Position numbers and translations under genes: made by a program. The notes under the pieces were generated by a model. That model did no database searches. It was not told the origin of the DNA and saw nothing but the letters and a program-made list of their open reading frames with translations. A DNA stretch of 64,000 bases from an uncultured Alphaproteobacteria bacterium. Its GTDB lineage: Bacteria; Pseudomonadota; Alphaproteobacteria; Bin95. The stretch is taken from the NCBI GenBank assembly GCA_938083135.1, contig CALLKY010000047.1, forward strand, positions 1-64,000, written 5' to 3'. Positions 9,032 to 20,771 of this stretch are shown here, one piece after another (position 1 is the first letter of the stretch; each line of letters starts with the position of its first letter).

Positions 9032-9643
9032 GTGCAAGAACTGGCGGAACATATCGCTGAACAGCTGGGCGACGTTATACAGGCGCAGAATATTCGCTTG
9101 GGCGAACTGATGCTGACTGTGCGGCGCGAGGACATTGTCAAAGTTCTGACATTCCTGCGCGACGATAGTGCGTGTGACTTCAAGATATTGCTGGATGTCT
9201 GCGGCGTCGATTTCCCGGATCGTCCGGAGCGTTTTGAGGTTGTTTATAATCTGTTGAGCGTGCGCCAAAATCATCGCGTTCGCGTCAAGATCAACACCGA
9301 TGAAGATACGACTGTCCCAACTGTCTCCGACGTGTTCGCCACTGCCAATTGGTTTGAGCGCGAAGTCTGGGATATGTACGGCGTCTTCTTCTCCGACCAT
9401 CCCGACCTTCGCCGCTTGCTGACGGACTATGGCTTTGAGGGCCATCCGCTCCGTAAAGATTTCCCGATGACGGGATATGTTGAAGTCCGGTATGACGAAG
9501 AGCAGAAACGGGTGATTTATGAACCTGTTAAGCTGACCCAAGAATTTCGCAGCTTCGATTTCTTGAGCCCATGGGAAGGCGCAGAGCGCCATCTGCCGGG
9601 TGATGAGAAAGCCGAAGACGCCCCCGCAGATCAAGCGGACTAA
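9032..9643 (+). CDS. nuoC: NADH-quinone oxidoreductase subunit C
   Basis: The 30-kDa-type subunit of the hydrophilic arm (203 aa), separate from NuoD here rather than fused as in enterobacteria. Family signature [16 protein letters not shown] is followed by [23 protein letters not shown]. It begins with GTG at 9032, supported by AGGGAGG 8 nt upstream. The 47-nt gap after nuoB shows no other feature. Confidence 0.98.
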   Translation: MQELAEHIAEQLGDVIQAQNIRLGELMLTVRREDIVKVLTFLRDDSACDFKILLDVCGVDFPDRPERFEVVYNLLSVRQNHRVRVKINTDEDTTVPTVSDVFATANWFEREVWDMYGVFFSDHPDLRRLLTDYGFEGHPLRKDFPMTGYVEVRYDEEQKRVIYEPVKLTQEFRSFDFLSPWEGAERHLPGDEKAEDAPADQAD

Positions 9644-9652
9644 GGCAGGACC

Positions 9653-10831
9653 ATGGCCGAAGCCCACATCAAGAATTACACCATCAACTTTGGGCCGCAG
9701 CATCCTGCTGCCCACGGCGTGCTGCGCATGGTGATGGAGCTCGACGGCGAGATCGTCGAGCGGATCGACAGCCATATCGGCCTGCTGCATCGCGGCACCG
9801 AAAAGCTGATCGAATACAAAACTTATCTTCAGGCGCTGCCATATTTCGACCGCCTGGATTACGTGGCACCGATGAGCCAAGAGCATGCCTATGCCCTTGG
9901 CGTCGAAAAGCTGATGGGCATTGCGCCGCCGCCACGGGGCCAATATCTGCGTGTGCTGTTCGCTGAAATTAGCCGCATTCTGAACCACCTGCTGAACATT
10001 ACGGCGTTCGCGATGGACGTTGGCGCGATGACGCCGATGCTCTGGGGCTTTGAGCAGCGCGAAAAGCTGATGGAATTCTACGAAGGTGTTTCAGGCGCGC
10101 GCTTGCATGCAGCCTATTTCCGTCCTGGTGGCGTCCATCAGGATGTGCCGGCGGGTATGTTGGAAGATATCCTCGCCTGGTGCGATCAGTTTCCAGCGTT
10201 TGTGGATGACATGCGGTCTTTGCTGGATGGCAACCGCATCTTTAAGCAGCGCACCGTTGGCATCGGCGTCGTGACTGAGAAAGAAGCGCTGGATTGGGGC
10301 TTCACGGGCCCGATGCTGCGTGGCTCTGGCGTCGCTTTCGATCTCCGTCGTGCCCAACCTTACGACGCCTATGACAAGGTTGAGTTTGACGTTCCCATCG
10401 GCAAAAACGGTGATTGCTATGATCGCTATGTCTGCCGGGTGGAGGAAATGGCTGAAAGCCTAAAAATTATCCGCCAATGCATCGAGCAGATGCCGGATGG
10501 CCCCGTCATGACCGAGGACGGCAAGATTGCGCCGCCGGATCGTGGGCAGATGAAGCGGTCCATGGAAGCGCTGATTCATCACTTTAAGCTTTATACTGAA
10601 GGCTTCCACGTGCCTGAAGGTGAGACCTACACCGCTGTTGAAGCGCCCAAAGGTGAGTTCGCTGTGTATTTGGTCTCCGATGGTACCAATAAGCCATATC
10701 GCTGCAAAATTCGCGCACCGGGCTTTGCGCATTTGCAGGCGATGGAATTTTGCTCCAAAGGCCACATGCTTGCGGATAGCGTCGCGATCCTCGGATCTAT
10801 GGATATCGTCTTCGGGGAGGTCGATCGATGA
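9653..10831 (+). CDS. nuoD: NADH-quinone oxidoreductase subunit D
   Basis: The 49-kDa-type subunit (392 aa), which forms the quinone-binding cavity with NuoB. Recognised from [16 protein letters not shown] near the N-terminus, [21 protein letters not shown], and the C-terminal segment [17 protein letters not shown]. It follows nuoC after 9 nt and its stop overlaps the nuoE start by 4 nt, indicating coupled translation. Full length for the family. Confidence 0.99.
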   Translation: MAEAHIKNYTINFGPQHPAAHGVLRMVMELDGEIVERIDSHIGLLHRGTEKLIEYKTYLQALPYFDRLDYVAPMSQEHAYALGVEKLMGIAPPPRGQYLRVLFAEISRILNHLLNITAFAMDVGAMTPMLWGFEQREKLMEFYEGVSGARLHAAYFRPGGVHQDVPAGMLEDILAWCDQFPAFVDDMRSLLDGNRIFKQRTVGIGVVTEKEALDWGFTGPMLRGSGVAFDLRRAQPYDAYDKVEFDVPIGKNGDCYDRYVCRVEEMAESLKIIRQCIEQMPDGPVMTEDGKIAPPDRGQMKRSMEALIHHFKLYTEGFHVPEGETYTAVEAPKGEFAVYLVSDGTNKPYRCKIRAPGFAHLQAMEFCSKGHMLADSVAILGSMDIVFGEVDR

Positions 10832-11412
10832 GCGGCCTGGATATTGCGCCAGATAAAATGCAGCCGAAAGCGTTTGCTTTCGATGCAGAACATGATGCGC
10901 GCGCCAACGTCATTATCGCCAAATACCCAGACGCGAAGAAGCAATCTGCAGTGATGCCACTGCTTGATTTGGCGCAGCGCCAGCATGGCGGCTGGATTCC
11001 CCGTGCAGCGATTGAAATGATCGCTGACCGGCTGGAAATGCCGTCCATCCGCGTATGGGAAGTTGCGACCTTCTATACGATGTACTTCCTGGCCCCTAAG
11101 GGGCAGCACAAGGTGCAGGTCTGCACGACGACGCCTTGCTGGCTGCGCGGCTCTGATGATGTCGTGAAGGCCTGCAAAGATCATCTCGGCATCGGCTTTG
11201 GCCAAGTGACCGAGGACGGCAAGTTTTCCCTGCATGAGGTCGAGTGCCTCGGCGCATGTGTGAACGCGCCGATGATCCAAATCGACGATGATTATTATGA
11301 GGACCTGGATGCCGCATCGACGACGCGCATCCTGGAAGCCTTCGCTAAAGGCGAGACGCCGGAACACGGGCCGCAAAACGGCCGCCGTGGTTCCGAGCCC
11401 GCCAAAGCGTGA
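10828..11412 (+). CDS. nuoE: NADH-quinone oxidoreductase subunit E
   Basis: The 24-kDa-type subunit (194 aa), carrying the [2Fe-2S] cluster N1a beside the NADH/FMN site in NuoF. Ligand cysteines lie in [11 protein letters not shown] and in [10 protein letters not shown]. The thioredoxin-like core is complete. The C-terminal 25 residues are polar, charged and not conserved. ATGA overlap with nuoD. Confidence 0.98.
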   Translation: MSGLDIAPDKMQPKAFAFDAEHDARANVIIAKYPDAKKQSAVMPLLDLAQRQHGGWIPRAAIEMIADRLEMPSIRVWEVATFYTMYFLAPKGQHKVQVCTTTPCWLRGSDDVVKACKDHLGIGFGQVTEDGKFSLHEVECLGACVNAPMIQIDDDYYEDLDAASTTRILEAFAKGETPEHGPQNGRRGSEPAKA

Positions 11413-11433
11413 ACCGGAAGCAGAGGCCAGTCC

Positions 11434-12711
11434 ATGCTCAAAGCTGAAGACCGCATCTTCACGAACCTCTACGGCGAGCAGCCGTGGAACCTCAGTGCCG
11501 CCAAAAAGCGCGGTGATTGGGATGGCACGAAGGATATTATCCTGAAGGGCCGTGATTGGATCGTGGATGAAATGAAAGCGTCTGGCCTGCGTGGCCGTGG
11601 TGGTGCTGGTTTTCCGACCGGCCTTAAATGGTCATTCATGCCGAAGAATGACGATGGCCTGCCGCGTTACCTCGTCGTCAATGCGGATGAGGGCGAGCCC
11701 GGCACCTGCAAAGACCGCGACATGATGCGGAATGATCCCCATAAGCTCGTCGAAGGCTGCTTGATCGCAGGCGTCGCCATGGGGGCTACCGCTGGATATA
11801 TCTACATCCGCGGCGAATTCCACAACGAAGCGGAAGTCGTCGATGCGGCCATCGCGGAAGCCTATGACGCTGGACTGATCGGCAAGAATGCCTGCGGCAC
11901 CGGATATGACTTCGACCTGTATCTCCATCGGGGCGCTGGTGCCTATATTTGTGGTGAAGAAACGGCGCTGATCGAAAGCCTGGAAGGTAAGAAGGGCCAA
12001 CCACGCTTGAAACCGCCATTCCCTGCTATGGCTGGCCTGTATGGCCGCCCGACCACCGTGAACAACGTTGAGACGATTGCAGCCGCGCCGACGATTTTGC
12101 GCCGGGGTGCGACATGGTTCTCCAGCTTTGGCCGTGAGAATAACGCGGGCACCAAGGTGTTCTGCATCTCCGGCCACGTGAACACCCCATGCAATGTCGA
12201 AGAAGCGATGAGCATTCCGTTGCGGGAGCTGATCGAGAAGCATGCAGGCGGCGTGCGCGGTGGATGGGATAATCTGCTGGCAGTCATTCCTGGCGGGTCA
12301 TCCACACCAATTCTGCCTAAAGACATTTGCGACGACGTTTTGATGGACTTTGATGCCCTGAAAGACGTCCAGAGTGGGCTTGGCACTGCGGCCGTCATCG
12401 TTATGGATAAGTCCACGGATGTGGTGAAAGCCATCGCGCGCCTTTCATATTTCTACATGCATGAGAGCTGCGGCCAGTGTACGCCGTGCCGTGAAGGCTT
12501 CGGCTGGGTCAATCGCGTAATGAACCGCATGGTGACGGGCGATGCCCGGATGGAGGAGATTGATATGCTCCATCAGGTCACCAAAGAAATCGAAGGCCAC
12601 ACAATCTGCGCCCATGGCGATGGTGGTTCCTGGCCGATCCAGGGCCTATTGCGCCATTTTCGGCCGGAGCTTGAGAAACGTATTCTCGCGCGCCAGCAGG
12701 CGGCGGCGTAG
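11434..12711 (+). CDS. nuoF: NADH-quinone oxidoreductase subunit F
   Basis: The NADH-binding 51-kDa-type subunit (425 aa), with FMN and cluster N3. Seen: the nucleotide site [13 protein letters not shown], the FMN-site region [14 protein letters not shown], the glycine-rich [19 protein letters not shown], and the cluster N3 ligands in [11 protein letters not shown] with a further Cys in HTICAHGDG. It follows nuoE after 21 nt and leads to nuoG after 12 nt. Confidence 0.99.
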   Translation: MLKAEDRIFTNLYGEQPWNLSAAKKRGDWDGTKDIILKGRDWIVDEMKASGLRGRGGAGFPTGLKWSFMPKNDDGLPRYLVVNADEGEPGTCKDRDMMRNDPHKLVEGCLIAGVAMGATAGYIYIRGEFHNEAEVVDAAIAEAYDAGLIGKNACGTGYDFDLYLHRGAGAYICGEETALIESLEGKKGQPRLKPPFPAMAGLYGRPTTVNNVETIAAAPTILRRGATWFSSFGRENNAGTKVFCISGHVNTPCNVEEAMSIPLRELIEKHAGGVRGGWDNLLAVIPGGSSTPILPKDICDDVLMDFDALKDVQSGLGTAAVIVMDKSTDVVKAIARLSYFYMHESCGQCTPCREGFGWVNRVMNRMVTGDARMEEIDMLHQVTKEIEGHTICAHGDGGSWPIQGLLRHFRPELEKRILARQQAAA

Positions 12712-12723
12712 GGGGAACGGGCG

Positions 12724-14751
12724 ATGCCAAAGCTTAAAGTTGACGGCGTAGAAGTCGAGGTTCCTGCTGGCGCCACAGTGCTGCAGGCCTGTGAGGAAGC
12801 GGGCAAAGAAATCCCACGTTTCTGTTATCACGACCGCCTGTCCATCGCTGGCAATTGCCGGATGTGCCTGGTCGAAATTAAGCCCGGCCCGCCGAAGCCG
12901 GCGGCGTCTTGCGCGATGCCGGCAGGCGAAAACATGGAAGTCTTCACAGACTCGCCCATGGTCCAGCATGCCCGCAAAGGCGTGATGGAAATGCTGCTGA
13001 TCAACCACCCGCTGGATTGCCCGATCTGCGATCAGGGCGGTGAGTGTGATCTGCAAGACCAAGCCATGGGTTACGGCGTATCTGGCAGCCGCTTTGAAGA
13101 AAATAAGCGCGCCGTTGTCGACAAATATATGGGCCCCTTGGTCCAAACAATCATGACCCGGTGCATCCATTGCACCCGCTGTGTCCGCTTTATGGACGAG
13201 ATTGCAGGTGTGCCGGCCATTGGCGCACTTGGCCGTGGCGAACATATGGAAATCTCTACGCTGGAAGCGGGCATTGCGTCTGAACTCTCCGGCAATATCA
13301 TTGACTTGTGCCCCGTTGGCGCATTGACCTCAAAGCCATATGCCTTTGTCGCGCGCCCTTGGGAGCTGCAGAAGACCGAAGGCATTGATGTGATGGATGC
13401 CGTTGGTACCAACATCCGCATTGATGCGCGCGGGCCGGAAGTGCTCCGCGTGTTGCCGCGCCTACATGAGGACGTCAACGAAGAATGGCTGTCCGATAAG
13501 TCCCGTTTTGCGATTGATGGCCTAAAACGCCAGCGCCTCGACAAACCCTATGTACGCGGCGCTGATGGCAAGCTGAAGGCAAGCAATTGGGATGCAGCCC
13601 TGCGTGTTGTCGCCGATAAGATCAAAGCAACAGAGCCAGGCAAATTGGCCGTCATCGCTGGTGATCAGACGGACTGCGAAACCATGTTTGCAGCCAAATC
13701 CTTGTTCGAAGGCGCGCATCTTGATTGCCGGCAGGACGGCATGAAGATTGCAGGCTCAGCCCCGCGCGGTGCATACATCCTGAATGCTGGCCTCGCTGGT
13801 GTTGAAGAAGCTGACCGACTGCTGCTGATCGGTGCTGACCCGCGCGTTGAAGCTGCGGTCTTTAACGCGCGTATTCGCAAACGTTGGCTGCAGGGCGGCT
13901 TCAAGGTTGGCGTGATCGGGCAGGTTGGTGAACAAACCTACAAGACTGAACATCTAGGCGATGGTCCGGATGGTTTGGATAAAGCAGCAGATTTCATTGA
14001 AGGTGCTGAGCGCCCGATGGTGCTGGTGGGCGTAGGTGCTTTGGCGCGAGCCGATGGTGCCGCAGTCCTGGCGAAAGCCCGCGCGCTGAGCACAGTCAAC
14101 GATGATTGGAACGGTTTTGGCGTTCTGCACACGGCTGCAAGCCGGGTTGGCGGCCTGGATCTTGGCTTCGTGCCGGGCGAGGACGGCAAGGACGTTGAGG
14201 CCATTTTGGCTGATGCCGAATCGGGTGACATCGAAACGGTCTACCTTCTCGGCGCTGATGAATTTGACGCCAGCCGGCTCCAGAACGCATTCGTAATTTA
14301 TCAGGGTGCCCTTGGTGATGCCGGCGCTCATGCGGCGGATGTCATTCTGCCAGGTGCGGCATATCCTGAAAAAAGCGGTACCTATGTGAATATGGAAGGC
14401 CGGGCGCAACGCAGCCAACGCGCCGTGTTCCCGCCGGGTGATGGCCGTGAAGACTGGTCGATCCTCCGCGCACTTTCCGGCGCTATGGATGCAACGCTGC
14501 CATATAATGATCTCCGCGGTCTTCGGGAAGCAATGGAAGCCGCATGTCCTGTCCTTGGTGATTTGGACGCCCAGGCCCCTGGCGAATGGGGCGCGTTTGG
14601 CGTAGAAGGCGCACTAGAGTCCGCTCCCTTCGTTAGCTCCGTGCAGAACTTCTACATGACTGACCCAATCTCCCGCGCAAGCCCGACTATGGCGAAATGT
14701 ACCGCCGAATTCGGGGCTGCCGCTGAAAAGCAGGCCGAAGCCCATGGATAG
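12724..14751 (+). CDS. nuoG: NADH-quinone oxidoreductase subunit G
   Basis: The 75-kDa-type subunit (675 aa), which relays electrons from NuoF to NuoI. The N-terminal ferredoxin domain has cysteines in [16 protein letters not shown] for cluster N1b. Next is the HxxxC..C region [18 protein letters not shown] for N5, then [10 protein letters not shown] with a distal Cys in [12 protein letters not shown] for N4. The C-terminal two thirds is a molybdopterin-oxidoreductase-like fold without cofactor, at normal alphaproteobacterial length. The stop overlaps nuoH by 8 nt. Confidence 0.98.
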   Translation: MPKLKVDGVEVEVPAGATVLQACEEAGKEIPRFCYHDRLSIAGNCRMCLVEIKPGPPKPAASCAMPAGENMEVFTDSPMVQHARKGVMEMLLINHPLDCPICDQGGECDLQDQAMGYGVSGSRFEENKRAVVDKYMGPLVQTIMTRCIHCTRCVRFMDEIAGVPAIGALGRGEHMEISTLEAGIASELSGNIIDLCPVGALTSKPYAFVARPWELQKTEGIDVMDAVGTNIRIDARGPEVLRVLPRLHEDVNEEWLSDKSRFAIDGLKRQRLDKPYVRGADGKLKASNWDAALRVVADKIKATEPGKLAVIAGDQTDCETMFAAKSLFEGAHLDCRQDGMKIAGSAPRGAYILNAGLAGVEEADRLLLIGADPRVEAAVFNARIRKRWLQGGFKVGVIGQVGEQTYKTEHLGDGPDGLDKAADFIEGAERPMVLVGVGALARADGAAVLAKARALSTVNDDWNGFGVLHTAASRVGGLDLGFVPGEDGKDVEAILADAESGDIETVYLLGADEFDASRLQNAFVIYQGALGDAGAHAADVILPGAAYPEKSGTYVNMEGRAQRSQRAVFPPGDGREDWSILRALSGAMDATLPYNDLRGLREAMEAACPVLGDLDAQAPGEWGAFGVEGALESAPFVSSVQNFYMTDPISRASPTMAKCTAEFGAAAEKQAEAHG

Positions 14752-15757
14752 CTTCTGGAGCGTATACGCTTGGCCGACGATCATCATCGTCGCGCATATT
14801 CTGGCGACAGTTTTGCCGCTGATGGGCGCTGTCGCCTATCTCACGCTGGCGGAACGTAAAGTTATTGCGTCCATGCAATTGCGGCGCGGCCCAAATGTGG
14901 TCGGACCGTTTGGGTTGCTGCAGCCGATTGCTGACGGCCTGAAGCTGCTGACCAAAGAAACCATTATTCCGGCTGGGGCTAACGCAGCGCTGTTCATCAT
15001 GGCGCCGATCCTAACGTTCATCCTGGCGTTCGTCGCTTGGGCGGTGATTCCGGTTGATGAAGGCTGGGCGGTCGCGAACATTAATGTCGGTGTGTTGTAT
15101 CTCTTTGCGATCTCATCCCTTGGCGTTTACGGCATCATTATCGCAGGCTGGGCCTCCAACTCGCGCTATCCGTTTTTGGGCGCACTGCGCTCTGCCGCGC
15201 AGATGGTGTCTTATGAAGTATCCATCGGTTTTGTGATCATCACGGTGCTGCTGTGCGTTGGGTCACTGAACCTGACGGACATTGTGCTGGCACAAAAAGG
15301 CCTTTGGTACTGCATCCCACTATTCCCGATGTTTGTGATCTTCTTCGTATCGGCGCTGGCGGAAACCAACCGCGCGCCGTTCGATTTGCCAGAAGCGGAA
15401 GCGGAGCTTGTTTCCGGCTATAACGTTGAATATTCAGCGATGACATTCGCGCTGTTCTTCCTTGGCGAATATGCCAACATGATCCTGATGAGCGGCATGA
15501 CTGTGACGCTCTTCCTGGGCGGTTGGTTGCCGATCATTGACATCGCGCCGTTCAACTGGATCCCGGGCGTCTTCTGGTTTGCGGCTAAAACGGCATTCAT
15601 CCTGTTCTGCTTCTTGTGGGTGCGTGCAACGTTCCCGCGTTATCGTTACGACCAATTGATGCGGCTTGGCTGGAAAGTATTCTTGCCATTCTCGCTGCTT
15701 TGGGTCGCTCTCACCGCTGGTGCGCTGGTCATGTTTGACTGGCTGCCGAAACATTAG
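14744..15757 (+). CDS. nuoH: NADH-quinone oxidoreductase subunit H
   Basis: Membrane subunit (337 aa, about eight transmembrane helices) joining the peripheral and membrane arms and lining the quinone channel. Recognised by [29 protein letters not shown] and by [27 protein letters not shown], the two most conserved stretches of the family. The start lies inside the end of nuoG. Confidence 0.99.
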   Translation: MDSFWSVYAWPTIIIVAHILATVLPLMGAVAYLTLAERKVIASMQLRRGPNVVGPFGLLQPIADGLKLLTKETIIPAGANAALFIMAPILTFILAFVAWAVIPVDEGWAVANINVGVLYLFAISSLGVYGIIIAGWASNSRYPFLGALRSAAQMVSYEVSIGFVIITVLLCVGSLNLTDIVLAQKGLWYCIPLFPMFVIFFVSALAETNRAPFDLPEAEAELVSGYNVEYSAMTFALFFLGEYANMILMSGMTVTLFLGGWLPIIDIAPFNWIPGVFWFAAKTAFILFCFLWVRATFPRYRYDQLMRLGWKVFLPFSLLWVALTAGALVMFDWLPKH

Positions 15758-15781
15758 ATCGTAGGGAGAGGACCAAAGACC

Positions 15782-16270
15782 ATGGCGTTTATTGATCGCG
15801 CGGCCCGAAGCTTTCTCCTGGCGGAACTGGTTTCCGGCATGGCGCTTACGTTCAAATATATGTTCAAGCGCAAAGTCACGCTGAACTACCCGTACCAAAA
15901 AGGCCCGTTAAGCCCGCGCTTCCGTGGCGAACACGCGCTGCGCCGCTATCCGAACGGCGAAGAACGCTGCATCGCCTGTAAGCTGTGTGAAGCGATCTGC
16001 CCGGCCCAGGCCATTACGATTGAGGCCGAGCCAAGGGAAGACGGCAGCCGCCGCACGACCCGCTACGATATCGACATGACGAAATGCATCTATTGCGGTT
16101 TCTGCCAAGAAGCCTGCCCGGTGGATGCCATCGTCGAAGGCCCGAATTTCGAATTCGCGACCGAAACCCGCGAAGAGCTGATGTACAATAAGCAGAAGCT
16201 TCTGGATAACGGCGATCGGTGGGAAACCGCCATTGCCAAGAACCTGGCGCAAGACGCGCCGTACCGCTGA
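15782..16270 (+). CDS. nuoI: NADH-quinone oxidoreductase subunit I
   Basis: The 23-kDa-type ferredoxin subunit (162 aa) with two [4Fe-4S] clusters, N6a and N6b. Both binding motifs are intact: [12 protein letters not shown] and [12 protein letters not shown]. The N-terminal amphipathic helix that anchors it to the membrane arm is present. AGGGAGAGGA precedes the ATG by about 10 nt. Confidence 0.99.
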   Translation: MAFIDRAARSFLLAELVSGMALTFKYMFKRKVTLNYPYQKGPLSPRFRGEHALRRYPNGEERCIACKLCEAICPAQAITIEAEPREDGSRRTTRYDIDMTKCIYCGFCQEACPVDAIVEGPNFEFATETREELMYNKQKLLDNGDRWETAIAKNLAQDAPYR

Positions 16271-16316
16271 TAAGCCTGAAGGACGCGCTTGCTGTGCGCC
16301 CAAAGGGGGGATCTGG

Positions 16317-16934
16317 ATGACTGTCGCCGCATTATGTTTCTACCTGTTTGCCACGGTCGCCGTGGTGGCTGGCGCTATGGTAGTGACCGCGCGCAACCCC
16401 GTTCATGCGGTGTTGTTCCTGATCCTGGCATTCTTCAACGCTGCCGGGCTTTTCGTGCTGCTAGGCGCTGAATTTCTGGCAATGGCGCTGGTCGTTGTTT
16501 ATGTGGGCGCGGTCGCGGTGCTGTTCCTGTTTGTCGTGATGATGTTGGATGTGAATTTCCAGGAACTTCGCGCAGGTGCGGCACGCTATCTTGTTGTTGG
16601 TGGATTGGTGGGCGCTGCTCTACTCGCTGAGCTGTTCGTTGTTGTTGGCGGGATGACGCTTGGCGAAGGTGCGGTTATCGGCGGCGCGTTGCCAACACCA
16701 CCGCATGAGGTGGTCGAGAATACGCGTGCGCTCGGGCAGATCATGTACACGAACTATTTCATCCTCTTCCAAATCGCCGGTCTCGTTCTGCTGGTCGCCA
16801 TGATTGGCGCGATTGTACTGACCCTCCGCAGCCGACCAGGCGTGCGTAAGCAGACGATTGCAGACCAATTGGCGCGTACGCCGGACGATGCAGTCGAGGT
16901 CGTGAAAGTACCGCTGGGCGGGGGCGCACAATGA
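16317..16934 (+). CDS. nuoJ: NADH-quinone oxidoreductase subunit J
   Basis: Membrane subunit (205 aa, five transmembrane helices) of the proton-pumping arm. The conserved third helix with [20 protein letters not shown] contains the pi-bulge region characteristic of NuoJ. The start is ATG 16317, directly after the strong ribosome binding site AAAGGGGGG; the longer frame from 16233 overlaps nuoI and is not conserved. The stop overlaps nuoK by 4 nt. Confidence 0.97.
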   Translation: MTVAALCFYLFATVAVVAGAMVVTARNPVHAVLFLILAFFNAAGLFVLLGAEFLAMALVVVYVGAVAVLFLFVVMMLDVNFQELRAGAARYLVVGGLVGAALLAELFVVVGGMTLGEGAVIGGALPTPPHEVVENTRALGQIMYTNYFILFQIAGLVLLVAMIGAIVLTLRSRPGVRKQTIADQLARTPDDAVEVVKVPLGGGAQ

Positions 16935-17239
16935 TTATCGGGCTCGGACATTACCTGGGCGTTGCGGCGATCCTGTTCACGCTCGGCATTTTCGGGATTT
17001 TCCTGAACCGCCGGAATGTGATTGTCATCTTAATGTCGATTGAATTGATGCTGCTGGCGGTGAACATCAATCTCGTGGCGTTTTCGTCATTCAATGGCGA
17101 TCTGGCGGGGCAGGCCTTCGCTATGTTCATCTTGACCGTTGCCGCGGCGGAAGCCGCCATCGGCCTCGCGATCTTAGTCGTCTACTTCCGTAACCGCGGC
17201 TCCATCGCGGTCGAAGACGTCAGCATGATGAAGGGCTAA
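16931..17239 (+). CDS. nuoK: NADH-quinone oxidoreductase subunit K
   Basis: Small antiporter-like membrane subunit (102 aa, three helices). The proton-path glutamates lie in [12 protein letters not shown] (helix 2) and [11 protein letters not shown] (helix 3), as in MrpC-type proteins. Normal length; ATGA overlap with nuoJ. Confidence 0.98.
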   Translation: MIIGLGHYLGVAAILFTLGIFGIFLNRRNVIVILMSIELMLLAVNINLVAFSSFNGDLAGQAFAMFILTVAAAEAAIGLAILVVYFRNRGSIAVEDVSMMKG

Positions 17240-17247
17240 TTGATCCG

Positions 17248-19212
17248 ATGAAAGCCCTTTACTCGCTCGCTGTATTCCTGCCGCTGATTGGCGCGCTTGC
17301 CGCCGGATTTGGTAATCGTCGCCTGGGGGACCGAGGCGCACAGATTGTCACCAGTGGCGGGTTGATCCTGGCGGCCATCATTTCCATCGTCGCATTCATT
17401 GATGTGGCGCTTGGCCATAACCCGGATAGAGCCGTTCTGTTCCGCTGGATTGAAAGTGGCAATTTCGACGCTGCGTGGATCCTGCGCTTTGATACGCTCT
17501 CGGTCGTTATGATGTGCGTTGTCACAATCGTTTCGGCCTGTGTGCATGTGTATTCCATCGGCTATATGAGCCACGACCATTCGAAGCCGCGCTTCATGGC
17601 GTATCTCTCGCTGTTCACATTCTCCATGTTGATGTTGGTCACAGCTGACAATCTGGTGCAGATGTTCTTTGGCTGGGAAGGTGTTGGTGTCTGTTCTTAC
17701 CTGTTGATCGGTTTCTGGTTTGACCGCCCGGCAGCGAACGCAGCAGCGATGAAAGCGTTTATCGTCAACCGTGTCGGGGACTTTGGTTTTGCGCTCGGTA
17801 TTTTCGGTATCTTCTTGCTGTTTGAAACGGTTTCTTTCGGTTCAATATTCAGCGCAGTACCGCAGTACACTGAAGCCCGGCTGCAGTTCCTGGGAATGGA
17901 CCTACCCGCACTTGAAATTCTCTGTTTGCTGCTGTTCATCGGTGCTATGGGGAAATCGGCCCAGCTAGGTCTACACACCTGGCTGCCGGACGCGATGGAA
18001 GGTCCAACGCCGGTCTCAGCGTTGATCCATGCAGCGACGATGGTCACGGCAGGCGTCTTCATGGTGTGCCGCCTTTCACCGATTTTTGAGTACGCGCCCA
18101 ACGTGATGGCGTTTGTTACGATGATCGGTGCCTTCACGGCGTTCTTCGCGGCAACGGTCGGTCTGACACAGTTCGATATCAAGCGCGTTATCGCGTATTC
18201 CACCTGTTCGCAGCTTGGTTACATGTTCTTCGCGGTTGGCCTTTCCGCCTATCCCGCCGCCATGTTCCATCTAACAACACACGCGTTCTTCAAAGCACTC
18301 CTGTTCCTTGGCGCTGGTTCTGTGATCCACGCCATGTCTGATGAGCAGGACATGCGGAACATGGGCGGCATTCGCGGCCACATCAAACAGACCTATATTT
18401 TGATGTGGATTGGCAGTTTGGCGCTCGCGGGCGTTGGTATCCCTGCCGTGGTCGGTTTCGCGGGTTTCTACTCCAAGGATATGATCTTGGAGGTCGCATA
18501 TGCCGCTGGATCTGTGCCTGGAATGCTCGCGTTCATCTTCGGGATCGCGGCCGCTTGTATGACCGCCTTCTATTCATGGCGCCTGCTGTTCATGACATTC
18601 CACGGCCAACCGCGCGCCGATGAGAAAGTCATGGCGCATGTGCATGAATCGCCTCCTGTCATGCTTTGGCCGCTCTATGTATTGGCGTTTGGTGCCGTGG
18701 TTTCCGGCATTGCGCTTTATGGACCGTTCGTTGGCCATCATTTCCAGGAATTCTGGGGCGACTCAATCTTCATCCTGGCGGATAGTGAAGGCCATAACAT
18801 CATAGATAAGGCGCATCATGTGCCGTTCTGGGTAAAGGCCCTGCCGGTTGTCGTCACGGCGCTTGGCATCTTCCTGGCTTGGAAGTTCTACATCAAGGAT
18901 ACAAGCCTGCCGAAGAAAACGGCGGAGGCATTCGAAGGCCTGCACAAGTTCTTCTTCAACAAGTGGTACTTTGATGAGGCCTATGATTGGCTGTTTGTGC
19001 GGCCCGCTAAACGCGTAGCGCGGGTGCTTTGGCAGCGTGGCGATATCGGCATCATTGACCGCTTTGGGCCAGATGGGATTTCGTCCCTGGCTAAGCGTGC
19101 GGCAGATAAAGCCAGCAAGCTGCAATCAGGCTATGTCTATCATTATGCATTCGCTATGTTGATCGGGGTTGTTGCCCTGGTTGCCTGGCGCATCTTCCAA
19201 CAGGGAGCTTGA
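17248..19212 (+). CDS. nuoL: NADH-quinone oxidoreductase subunit L
   Basis: Largest antiporter-like subunit (654 aa), with the long lateral C-terminal helix that spans the membrane arm. Seen: the proton-channel segment [18 protein letters not shown] with its conserved Glu, [32 protein letters not shown] with key Lys and His residues, and the C-terminal extension after about residue 520. Its stop overlaps or abuts the nuoM start. The GGGAG at its very end serves nuoM. Confidence 0.99.
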   Translation: MKALYSLAVFLPLIGALAAGFGNRRLGDRGAQIVTSGGLILAAIISIVAFIDVALGHNPDRAVLFRWIESGNFDAAWILRFDTLSVVMMCVVTIVSACVHVYSIGYMSHDHSKPRFMAYLSLFTFSMLMLVTADNLVQMFFGWEGVGVCSYLLIGFWFDRPAANAAAMKAFIVNRVGDFGFALGIFGIFLLFETVSFGSIFSAVPQYTEARLQFLGMDLPALEILCLLLFIGAMGKSAQLGLHTWLPDAMEGPTPVSALIHAATMVTAGVFMVCRLSPIFEYAPNVMAFVTMIGAFTAFFAATVGLTQFDIKRVIAYSTCSQLGYMFFAVGLSAYPAAMFHLTTHAFFKALLFLGAGSVIHAMSDEQDMRNMGGIRGHIKQTYILMWIGSLALAGVGIPAVVGFAGFYSKDMILEVAYAAGSVPGMLAFIFGIAAACMTAFYSWRLLFMTFHGQPRADEKVMAHVHESPPVMLWPLYVLAFGAVVSGIALYGPFVGHHFQEFWGDSIFILADSEGHNIIDKAHHVPFWVKALPVVVTALGIFLAWKFYIKDTSLPKKTAEAFEGLHKFFFNKWYFDEAYDWLFVRPAKRVARVLWQRGDIGIIDRFGPDGISSLAKRAADKASKLQSGYVYHYAFAMLIGVVALVAWRIFQQGA

Positions 19213-19217
19213 GCCCA

Positions 19218-20753
19218 GTGTCCGGCGCGCCCCTTCTAACGCTCATCACCTTCGGCCCGCTTGTCGGCGCGCTGATGATCATGCTCTTCGCCCGTGGGGA
19301 CGAGAAAGCATCGAACGCTCGCTGGGTTGCCCTGTGGGCCTCCAGTTTTGTGTTCCTGGTCTCGCTTCTGGTGTGGGCGCAGTTTGACCCGACGAACCCA
19401 GGTTTCCAGATGAAGGAAACCTATGAGTGGTTCCCGGAATTCAACATCGCCTTCCGCTTGGGAGTTGATGGGATTTCGATCTACTTCATCCTGCTATCAA
19501 CCTTCCTGACGCCGATTTGCATTCTGGCCTCTTGGACGTCTGTCGATAAGCGCGTGAGCGAATATATGGCGGCGTTCCTGGCGCTAGAGACCTTTATGGT
19601 CGGTATGTTCTGCGCGCTGGATATGATCGCCTTCTACGTCTTCTTCGAAGGCGTGCTGATCCCGATGTTCTTGATCATCGGCGTATGGGGCGGTGCCAGG
19701 CGCATCTATGCATCGTTCAAGTTCTTCCTCTACACACTGCTCGGCTCGGTGCTGATGCTGGTCGCGATTATCGCGATGATCGTGCAAGTTGGTGGCTCTT
19801 CCATCGAAGAAGCGATGCTGTTCGACTTTGACCCAGAGCTGCAAATTTGGCTCTGGCTGGCGTTCTTTGCCTCATTCTCAGTCAAAATGCCGATGTGGCC
19901 TGTCCATACATGGCTACCGGATGCGCACGTTGAAGCGCCAACGGCAGGGTCCGTTATTCTGGCTGGCGTGCTCTTGAAGATGGGCGGATACGGCTTCCTC
20001 CGCTTCTCACTGCCGATGTTCCCAGATGCATCCGCCTATTTCTCAGATATGGTCTACGCGCTCAGCATTGTCGCTATCGTCTACACATCTCTCGTGGCGC
20101 TTGCCCAGGAGGATATGAAGAAGCTGATTGCGTATTCATCTGTCGCCCATATGGGGTACGTGACGCTGGGCATCTTTACCGGCAACGCTCAGGGTGTTGA
20201 AGGCGCAGTCTTCCAGATGTTGAGCCACGGCATTGTGTCCGCAGCGCTCTTCCTCTGCGTTGGCGTCGTCTACGACCGGATGCACACCCGTGAAATCTCC
20301 CGCTATGGCGGGTTGGTGCACCGGATGCCGAAATATGCAGCCGTTATGATGATCTTCACCATGGCTTCCGTTGGTCTGCCCGGCACATCTGGCTTTATCG
20401 GTGAATTCCTGGTCTTGGCTGGTGCCTTCCTGGCGAATACCTGGGTTGCAGCGCTGGCGGCTACCGGCTTGATCCTGGGCGCCGCTTACATGCTGATGCT
20501 CTATCGCCGCGTTATCTTCGGCAAGCTGGAGCATGATGATCTCAAATCCATCAGCGACCTGACGTGGCGGGAAGCGGCTATTTTCACGCCTCTGGTGATC
20601 CTGGTGCTTTGGATGGGCATATACCCGGCCTCGTTCCTGGATGGCATTCAGCCTGCTGTGGCGGAGGTGCTCTCAAGAGCGCCAGTCTCCACAGCATCCA
20701 GCCTGCAAGACATTGGCGATCAGGCTCGTTCCCTGCTCGCTTCCCTGCGTTGA
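19218..20753 (+). CDS. nuoM: NADH-quinone oxidoreductase subunit M
   Basis: Antiporter-like membrane subunit (511 aa from this start). Conserved features are [20 protein letters not shown] with the proton-path Glu and [29 protein letters not shown] with Lys and His residues. The frame is open from a TTG at 19209 that overlaps the nuoL stop. GTG 19218 is preferred because it lies 10 nt after GGGAG and yields the family-like beginning [12 protein letters not shown]. Twelve to fourteen transmembrane helices are expected. Confidence 0.97.
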   Translation: MSGAPLLTLITFGPLVGALMIMLFARGDEKASNARWVALWASSFVFLVSLLVWAQFDPTNPGFQMKETYEWFPEFNIAFRLGVDGISIYFILLSTFLTPICILASWTSVDKRVSEYMAAFLALETFMVGMFCALDMIAFYVFFEGVLIPMFLIIGVWGGARRIYASFKFFLYTLLGSVLMLVAIIAMIVQVGGSSIEEAMLFDFDPELQIWLWLAFFASFSVKMPMWPVHTWLPDAHVEAPTAGSVILAGVLLKMGGYGFLRFSLPMFPDASAYFSDMVYALSIVAIVYTSLVALAQEDMKKLIAYSSVAHMGYVTLGIFTGNAQGVEGAVFQMLSHGIVSAALFLCVGVVYDRMHTREISRYGGLVHRMPKYAAVMMIFTMASVGLPGTSGFIGEFLVLAGAFLANTWVAALAATGLILGAAYMLMLYRRVIFGKLEHDDLKSISDLTWREAAIFTPLVILVLWMGIYPASFLDGIQPAVAEVLSRAPVSTASSLQDIGDQARSLLASLR

Positions 20754-20771
20754 TTGGAGGACGCTAGAATT

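Noticed and set aside
8888-9988. 366-residue minus-strand ORF opposite nuoC/nuoD
   Set aside because: Entirely antisense to conserved complex I genes with no recognisable protein pattern; an overlap of codon bias.
10627-11376. 249-residue minus-strand ORF opposite nuoD/nuoE
   Set aside because: Antisense shadow of nuoE and the end of nuoD.
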